A stretch of 19,441 nt of DNA from Gammaproteobacteria bacterium UBA7310. Lineage in GTDB: Bacteria; Pseudomonadota; Gammaproteobacteria; Pseudomonadales; Ketobacteraceae. The notes beneath the pieces were generated by a model. It worked only from the letters and a program-made list of their open reading frames with translations, was not told the DNA's origin and ran no database searches. Of the stretch, positions 15,109 through 19,441 are shown one piece after another. Numbering within the stretch: the stretch's first letter is position 1; each line of letters starts with the position of its first letter. The stretch covers positions 1 to 19,441 of the forward strand of contig DKQK01000016.1 in assembly GCA_002471665.1 (NCBI GenBank). Direction: 5' to 3'. The position numbers and the translations under genes are program-made.

Positions 15109-15483
15109 ATGACAATTGCATACTGGTGTGTGTTGGTGGCCATTCTGTTGCCGTATCCATTCACAATGATCGCCAAGGCCAGCAAACGGGGCTTTGATAA
15201 CAGCAAGCCCCGCAGTTGGCTGGGAGAACTGGAAGGGCGCGGCGCCCGCGCCAATTGGGCGCAGATGAACACCTTCGAGGCATTACCGGGGTTTGTCGCC
15301 GCGGTGATCGTGGCGCATCTGGCCGGGGGGCCACAATACTGGATTGATTTGCTGTCCATTAATTTCATCGCCCTGCGCATTGCTTATGGCGTTACCTACA
15401 TTGCGGACAAGCCCACATTGCGCTCCCTGTTCTGGTTTTTGGCGCTGGGTTGTGTCGTGGCTTTATTCGTGGTCAGCGCTTAA
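15109..15483 (+). CDS. MAPEG family membrane protein
   Basis: A 124-residue inner-membrane protein with four hydrophobic segments (about residues 3-22, 57-72, 78-96 and 105-122). The polar loop RANWAQMNTFEALPGF is the hallmark of MAPEG proteins (membrane-associated proteins in eicosanoid and glutathione metabolism). Bacterial members of this short type have no known reaction, so no activity is proposed. AGGGGGA forms a good ribosome site six bases before the ATG. A terminator follows 37 bases after the stop, so it is a single-gene transcript. Confidence 0.85.
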   Translation: MTIAYWCVLVAILLPYPFTMIAKASKRGFDNSKPRSWLGELEGRGARANWAQMNTFEALPGFVAAVIVAHLAGGPQYWIDLLSINFIALRIAYGVTYIADKPTLRSLFWFLALGCVVALFVVSA

Positions 15484-15520
15484 AGCGTGACATAAACAGA
15501 GCTCGTTATGTTCTGCAATA

Positions 15521-15551
15521 AAGGAGGCGGCTTATGCCGCCTTTTGTTTTG
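15521..15551 (+). terminator. Terminator after the MAPEG gene
   Basis: AGGCGGC (15525-15531) and GCCGCCT (15536-15542) close a TTAT loop, followed by TTTTGTTTTG. It separates the MAPEG gene from the GMC oxidoreductase transcription unit. Confidence 0.88.
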
Positions 15552-15713
15552 ATTGTTCTCATTTTTTAAAGAAAGCCTGCCTGCTTCGGTTGTATTGGGC
15601 CAGCCCGGTTTAATATTTCCCCTGTATTAACAATTGATTTCGTTAGCTGTTCAGTACTATGAGGCTGTTGCGGGTGAAACTGAGCCTGCCGTTTGAAACA
15701 CAGCTCTTAACTG

Positions 15714-15746
15714 ACAACAACAATACGGATCATAACAATAATGAAA
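15714..15746 (+). promoter_or_regulatory. CA-type Hfq/Crc motifs over the GMC oxidoreductase start
   Basis: Two A-rich motifs lie in the translation start region: ACAACAACAATA (15714-15725) and AACAATAATGAAA (15734-15746), the second overlapping the ATG. They follow the AAnAAnAA pattern that Hfq with Crc binds to block translation in Pseudomonas, and resemble the motifs in the CrcZ-like RNA of this window. The only ribosome site is a weak GGAT, so occupancy would readily block initiation. Confidence 0.5.
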
Positions 15747-17357
15747 CGTCGCGATTTTTTCAAAGCCGGTGCCGCTGTTGGTGCCGCCGGTGCATTGGCT
15801 TCGGCTTCGCAAATAGCCGCTGCCGCTACCCCCGAAGAAAAATACCGTTTACAGGTTCCTGAACTGTTCAATCCGGTCAGCCGGCCCCCGGCCTATACCC
15901 CGGCCATCGTTATAGGGTCAGGCTTTGGCGGTGCCATCTCTTCCTATCGTCTGGCTCAGGCCGGCATTCAAACCACCGTACTGGAACGGGGTTGTCGTTG
16001 GCCTATCGACCCCTGGCGTAAAATTCATCCCAATGATTTTTTCCCGGATGGCCGTGCCTATTGGCATCGTACCAGCGCGAAAATGCTGACTGGCCTGACC
16101 ACCAGTTTTGATAAATTCGGTGGTCTGCTGGACGTAACAGAATACGAAAACATAGACGTGTGGCGTGGCGCCTGCGTCGGTGGTGGCTCGAAAGTATTTA
16201 CCGGTGTGATGATTGAACCGGAACGTCAGTATTTCGAAGCCATCTTCGGCAATGTGGTGAATTATGAAGAAATGCGCAACGTGTATTACCCTCGCGTGCG
16301 CGAGATGTTGCGGTTGAGCCCGCTGCCGGATGATCTTTATTATAAGCCGTCATTTGGCCATTCCCGGGTCTGGGATAAACAGGTGCGCCTGGCGGGTTAT
16401 GAGCCGGAGCGCATTGACGGCATCTGGAACTGGGATGTGGTGCGTAAGGAGTTTCACTACCGCAGCCGGCCTTCTGCCTCAATTGGTGAAAGTAATCATG
16501 GCAACAGCAACGGTGCCAAGTTTGATTTAACGCAGAACTATCTGAAATACGCAGAACAGAGTGGGTACACCAGTATCTATCCCGGTATGCAGGTGAAAAG
16601 CCTGGGTCAGGACAGTAACGGTCGCTACCTGGTGGAGATCGAGCAGATTGATCCCATGGGGGAGATCATTGATCAGTTCACGTTATCCTGTGACTACCTG
16701 TTTATGGCTGCCGGCTCCATCGGCACCACTGAACTGTTGCTGAAGGCCCGTGAATTGGGTGACCTGCCTAACCTCAATGAATTCATTGGCGAAGGCTGGG
16801 GAACCAACGGTGATACTGCGGTGGTGCGCACGGTGAGTGAATTGCAGGGGCTGTACCAGGCTTCACCTTCTGCGGGCATCATCCGCGACGATCGGTTTGG
16901 CCCTCCCATTACCATGGAAAACTGGTATGCCCTGCATGTGCCTGTGAACCTGACCGCCATTGGTTCCCTGGGCATGGGCTTTGATATGACTAACCGGTGC
17001 CGTTTCCAATACGATCCGGCGACGGATTCCACCACCTTGTTGTGGCCACGGGAGGGTAACGCCGATGTGGTGGCGGCTACCCGTGAGATGAACAACCGGA
17101 TTGCGGATGCCAGCCTGACTCTGCCCGGCTTGTTGGGTGTGGTGCCGGATGTAAATGATTCCTTTACTGCACATCCATTGGGCGGTGCCATTCTGGGACA
17201 GGCCGCGGACGCTTACGGTCGTCTCAATGGTTATGACCGTCTGTATGTGATGGACGGTGCCATGATCAATGGCAGCACGGGTGCGGTGAATCCTTCCCTG
17301 ACTATTTCGGCTTTGGCAGAGCGCAATATCGAAAACATTCTGATGAATGATTTCTGA
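15741..17357 (+). CDS. Tat-exported GMC oxidoreductase, cholesterol-oxidase-like
   Basis: A 538-residue FAD enzyme of the GMC family. The first 29 residues form a twin-arginine signal (RRDFFK, then an Ala-rich hydrophobic stretch ending AAAA), so it is folded with FAD in the cytoplasm and exported. The FAD site is VIGSGFGGA (57-65), with E82 at the end of the second strand. It is closest in pattern to class I cholesterol oxidase: GWGTNGDTAVVRT, the catalytic histidine H478 in TAHPLGG, and N517 in AVNPSLTISALAER. The H-N distance of 39 compares with 38 in the Streptomyces/Brevibacterium enzymes. A steroid or other bulky alcohol is a likely substrate, but this is not proven. The lipoprotein gene follows after 35 bases, and both carry CA motifs. 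Confidence 0.85.
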   Translation: MKRRDFFKAGAAVGAAGALASASQIAAAATPEEKYRLQVPELFNPVSRPPAYTPAIVIGSGFGGAISSYRLAQAGIQTTVLERGCRWPIDPWRKIHPNDFFPDGRAYWHRTSAKMLTGLTTSFDKFGGLLDVTEYENIDVWRGACVGGGSKVFTGVMIEPERQYFEAIFGNVVNYEEMRNVYYPRVREMLRLSPLPDDLYYKPSFGHSRVWDKQVRLAGYEPERIDGIWNWDVVRKEFHYRSRPSASIGESNHGNSNGAKFDLTQNYLKYAEQSGYTSIYPGMQVKSLGQDSNGRYLVEIEQIDPMGEIIDQFTLSCDYLFMAAGSIGTTELLLKARELGDLPNLNEFIGEGWGTNGDTAVVRTVSELQGLYQASPSAGIIRDDRFGPPITMENWYALHVPVNLTAIGSLGMGFDMTNRCRFQYDPATDSTTLLWPREGNADVVAATREMNNRIADASLTLPGLLGVVPDVNDSFTAHPLGGAILGQAADAYGRLNGYDRLYVMDGAMINGSTGAVNPSLTISALAERNIENILMNDF

Positions 17358-17366
17358 TGGCGGCAT

Positions 17367-17383
17367 AACAATAACAACGAAGG
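17367..17383 (+). promoter_or_regulatory. CA-type Hfq/Crc motif over the lipoprotein ribosome site
   Basis: AACAATAACAACGAAGG runs straight into the Shine-Dalgarno GAAGG (17379-17383), nine bases before the lipoprotein ATG. Five consecutive AAn-type triplets make this a good candidate for Hfq/Crc repression of translation. Confidence 0.5.
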
Positions 17384-17392
17384 TTTGAAACG

Positions 17393-18184
17393 ATGAAAAA
17401 AAATAGGATAGTCCGATGCGCGATGCCTGCTCTGCTGGCGTCGGCTGTGATCATGCTGCCCGGCTGCGGTGGTGAGGAACAGCCACAGGATGATGTGGTA
17501 CGTAAAACGTCAGGCAGTGCCAACACCCAGGGTCTGTGGCGCATGATCGAAGAATTTGATGGGGAAACTTTCTATTCTACTCTTATGATTCAGGGTACCG
17601 GTGCCAGTGCCACCATGGTGGACTGCAGTCGCGCCTTTGAGGTGGATGCCATTACCCGTACCGGTAATGTCTACACCGGATATAACCATGATCTGGCACC
17701 ATTGCAGGTCATCAACAACGACACCATGGAATGGCGCTACGACAATCAGATCCGTGAGTTCGAAAAAATGGATAATCTGGCGCAGTTCAATATGGGCGAG
17801 TTTGAAGTAAGCTCGCCCCTGTTGCCGGATGTGGTGGCGTCGAATCTGGTGTGTGTGCAGTATTCAGAAACGGATCTGGGTGATTCCCTGGTGTTGAGCA
17901 CCAAGGTTTTGGGTCAGCCGTTGCTGGTAACGATCCGTACCGAAGGGCGAATGGCGGAAGGAACATACAACATCGAGCCCTATGGTAATGAAGATGCCAT
18001 GGTGATCCTTGCCGGTTCCTACTGGGCCAATACGACGTTGACCGGTTACGATGAAATCTCCGAGGGTACCCTTACCATTCAATCCCGCGGCAATGTCTGG
18101 ATTGAAGGAGAGGTACAGGGCGTGCTCCGCAATGGTATCACGCCCATCCGTGTAAGCTTTAACGTGGAAACGCCACTTAACTGA
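17393..18184 (+). CDS. Lipoprotein of unknown function
   Basis: A 263-residue protein with a basic start (MKKNRIVR), a hydrophobic core and a lipobox LPGC ending at C25. Proline at -2 is less usual. Residues GGEEQ after the cysteine give no inner-membrane retention Asp at +2, so an outer-membrane place is likely. The mature part is mostly beta-type sequence with two cysteines (in VDCSRAF and NLVCVQY) and no motif I recognise. It is not a known domain to me. It follows the Tat-exported GMC oxidoreductase by 35 bases, in the same direction, and shares the A-rich start region. It may be a partner in handling the same substrate outside the cytoplasm; this is inference from position only. Confidence 0.8.
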   Translation: MKKNRIVRCAMPALLASAVIMLPGCGGEEQPQDDVVRKTSGSANTQGLWRMIEEFDGETFYSTLMIQGTGASATMVDCSRAFEVDAITRTGNVYTGYNHDLAPLQVINNDTMEWRYDNQIREFEKMDNLAQFNMGEFEVSSPLLPDVVASNLVCVQYSETDLGDSLVLSTKVLGQPLLVTIRTEGRMAEGTYNIEPYGNEDAMVILAGSYWANTTLTGYDEISEGTLTIQSRGNVWIEGEVQGVLRNGITPIRVSFNVETPLN

Positions 18185-18511
18185 TATTGAAGAAGGCGAT
18201 TTGTTCTTCCAGCCAGCCATGGTCAGCCATGGCTCGCTGGCTGTGTTTGCGCCTGCCATGGTCTCAGTGTCCAATCCAAAGCTTCAAGCCCAAGCAAAAA
18301 ATCACGTAGCATCCAAACCACTACAATTCCCCTTGTTATGTTTACAGCAGAGATGCAGCAACACATTCAGTGTGTGATTGTCCATCTATTTAAGAATGAA
18401 AAATCAGAATGACTTTCGGGGATTATTGATCCATATCATTATGTAGCACACCACGACTGGTATTTATAGTATTCAGATGGGCTCTTTCACCAACACAAAG
18501 GAGTTGTCTAA
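18185..18511. other. Intergenic region between the lipoprotein gene and ubiT
   Basis: This 327-base region has no gene. A GC-rich hairpin at 18211-18242 (AGCCAGC with GCTGGCT outside, CATGG with CCATG inside, four bases bulged) follows the lipoprotein gene. It has only GTGTTTGC after it, so it is at best a weak terminator. The right half is AT-rich and holds the anaerobic regulator box and likely promoter of ubiT. Confidence 0.6.
18426..18439 (+). promoter_or_regulatory. Anr/FNR-type box upstream of ubiT
   Basis: TTGATCCATATCAT matches the FNR/Anr site TTGAT-N4-ATCAA at nine of ten fixed bases. AT-rich -10 candidates TATTTA (18461-18466) and TATAGT (18465-18470) follow. With these the box centre lies at about -40 to -45, the class II activator position. 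ubiT works in oxygen-independent ubiquinone synthesis, so anaerobic induction is expected. Confidence 0.75.
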
Positions 18512-19009
18512 ATGCCAGCTAAAGGCCCCTTCTCGCCAACTTTTCCACTGCAAACCTTTCGTGCTGTACATCCGTTTTTTAAGCGACAGCTACACCATGC
18601 ACCTTTTTCGCTGATTCAACCCATAATGGAACGGATTATGAGAGATGCATTCGCAGAAGCATTAGCAACGGGTGAACTAGACTGTCTAATAGGACGTTGG
18701 CTGGAAATCGAAATAACAGACATACCTTTGAATTGGTTCGTGACCATGGGCAAGCATTATCCGGTACTGGTTAAAACTCCGATGAACTCCGATGCGAGTA
18801 TTAGAGGGACACTAAAAGCGTTTATTCAACTTGCAAATAACGAACTGGATCCGGACACTTTGTTTTTTCAACGCCGCTTATGCATTGAGGGGGATACAGA
18901 GCTCGCCCTGCAGATTAAAAATCTGTTATATGCAACCGAGCTCTCGGGTGTGGCTCGATTCGCCAGCAAAAAGCTAAACCGGTTTATTCATTTGGCAGAA
19001 CCAGATTAA
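18512..19009 (+). CDS. ubiT: UbiT, anaerobic ubiquinone biosynthesis lipid-binding factor
   Basis: A 165-residue SCP2-domain protein that, with UbiU and UbiV, supports oxygen-independent ubiquinone synthesis. The near-diagnostic segment DPDTLFFQRRLCIEGDTEL, followed by QIKNLLYATEL, matches E. coli UbiT (YhbT) as I recall it. GELDCLIGRWLEIEITDI is the family-typical start of the SCP2 domain. AAGGAG stands eight bases before the ATG. It is noticeably less GC-rich than the genes to its left. It is convergent with ubiV and their coding ends overlap by 26 bases. Confidence 0.92.
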   Translation: MPAKGPFSPTFPLQTFRAVHPFFKRQLHHAPFSLIQPIMERIMRDAFAEALATGELDCLIGRWLEIEITDIPLNWFVTMGKHYPVLVKTPMNSDASIRGTLKAFIQLANNELDPDTLFFQRRLCIEGDTELALQIKNLLYATELSGVARFASKKLNRFIHLAEPD

Positions 19010-19441
19010 ACCCTGGTTTCCCCCACCAATAACCATTGCAGGTGGTTGATGCCTCGATTTCCACGGGCACGGGTACTCCTTGCCGATAAGTGGACAGAAT
19101 CGAAATGGGGCGCTCTATTGCCATATCACCTTCAGCTACCCTGTAATGAGTTATCCCTAAAGACAACATTTTATTGTAATAACCCAGCAAATTGCAGCTG
19201 GCTTCGGACTGGACCTGGATACCATTAATCCGAAACAAGGGTTGGTTGTCTTGACTGTATAAGGGCATCCCCTCGGCATAAGCGCCGCAGCGAAATTCGC
19301 ATTGATCTTTGGGTCGGTTTTCTGAGCGTGCGGTAAAACAGCGAGCAGAATGAGCAAGGGTAATTCGGCCAAAAACAAGCAATTCTGTTTCCAGCCCATT
19401 CAGCTCACTCTCTTTAGAAAGTCCTAGCAATAGGGCTTTAA
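18984..19441 (-). CDS. ubiV: UbiV, anaerobic ubiquinone biosynthesis Fe-S protein (C-terminal part)
   Basis: The minus-strand frame is open to the window edge, so the N-terminal half is missing; a TTG at 19430 is not the true start. U32 peptidase-like family. Three cluster cysteines are visible in SARCFTARSENRPKDQC and the following EFRC. The spacing, C-x12-C-x3-C, equals that of the E. coli UbiV [4Fe-4S] ligands C180, C193 and C197. NGIQVQS is also typical. With UbiU it forms a heterodimer needed for anaerobic hydroxylation of the ubiquinone ring. ubiU would be expected just outside the right edge. Its 3' end overlaps convergent ubiT by 26 bases. Confidence 0.9.
   Translation of the reverse strand, partial: KALLLGLSKESELNGLETELLVFGRITLAHSARCFTARSENRPKDQCEFRCGAYAEGMPLYSQDNQPLFRINGIQVQSEASCNLLGYYNKMLSLGITHYRVAEGDMAIERPISILSTYRQGVPVPVEIEASTTCNGYWWGKPGFNLVLPNE

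Noticed and set aside
15659..15862. A 67-codon plus-strand frame before and into the GMC gene
   Set aside because: It runs through the CA motifs and then the Tat signal region in another frame, giving Asn- and Cys/Arg-rich noise.
18211..18242. GC-rich hairpin after the lipoprotein gene as a full terminator
   Set aside because: No run of T follows and the stem carries a four-base bulge; it may end transcription weakly or stabilise the 3' end.
1..19441. CRISPR arrays, tRNA or rRNA genes, insertion sequences
   Set aside because: I looked for regular spaced repeats, tRNA-like cloverleaf signatures and transposase genes with inverted ends and saw none. The repeated A-rich units in 4900-5150 are irregular in spacing and belong to the small RNA.

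Overview
The window reads as the chromosome of a gammaproteobacterium, probably in the Pseudomonadales. Gene order, operon overlaps and small regulatory elements closely follow the dksA-gluQ-cbrX-cbrA-cbrB-crcZ-pcnB-folK-panB-panC block known from Pseudomonas. Several details differ: a deoxynucleoside kinase gene lies between folK and panB, arsJ sits where panD might be expected, and a Tat-exported cholesterol-oxidase-like enzyme lies nearby. This suggests a marine or hydrocarbon-associated relative (Ketobacter- or Alcanivorax-like) rather than Pseudomonas itself. That placement is inference from remembered gene order, not a database result.

Layout. Bases 1-483 hold the 3' end of arsJ (organoarsenical efflux). 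Bases 467-4637, minus strand, are a tightly packed pcnB-folK-dNK-panB-panC operon (RNA polyadenylation, folate, deoxynucleoside salvage, pantothenate). Bases 4638-5539 contain no protein gene. They hold a clear but unlabelled CrcZ-type small RNA on the minus strand (about 5172 to 4781), with a sigma-54 promoter upstream, an array of GTAACA/TGTTAC half-sites upstream of that, and an intrinsic terminator at the end. Bases 5540-10071, minus strand, are cbrX-cbrA-cbrB, the sensor and regulator expected to drive the small RNA. Bases 10170-11610, minus strand, are gluQ and dksA. Bases 11936-13834, plus strand, are a class I/II aminotransferase and sfsA. A cytoplasmic trypsin-like peptidase and bfd follow on the minus strand (13840-14828). 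Bases 15109-18184, plus strand, are a MAPEG membrane protein, a Tat-exported GMC oxidoreductase and a lipoprotein of unknown function. The window ends with ubiT (plus) and the 3' part of ubiV (minus), convergent and overlapping, with an Anr/FNR-type box before ubiT.

How the parts connect. CbrA/CbrB plus sigma-54 should switch on the CrcZ-like RNA, whose six A-rich CA motifs would titrate Hfq/Crc. The same AACAATAAnAA-type motifs lie on the start regions of the GMC oxidoreductase and of the lipoprotein behind it. This suggests that the window holds both the sponge RNA and two targets of catabolite repression. Other condition-linked signals are a Fur-like box before bfd, an orphan plus-strand terminator beside it that may end an unannotated RNA, and the anaerobic box before ubiT.
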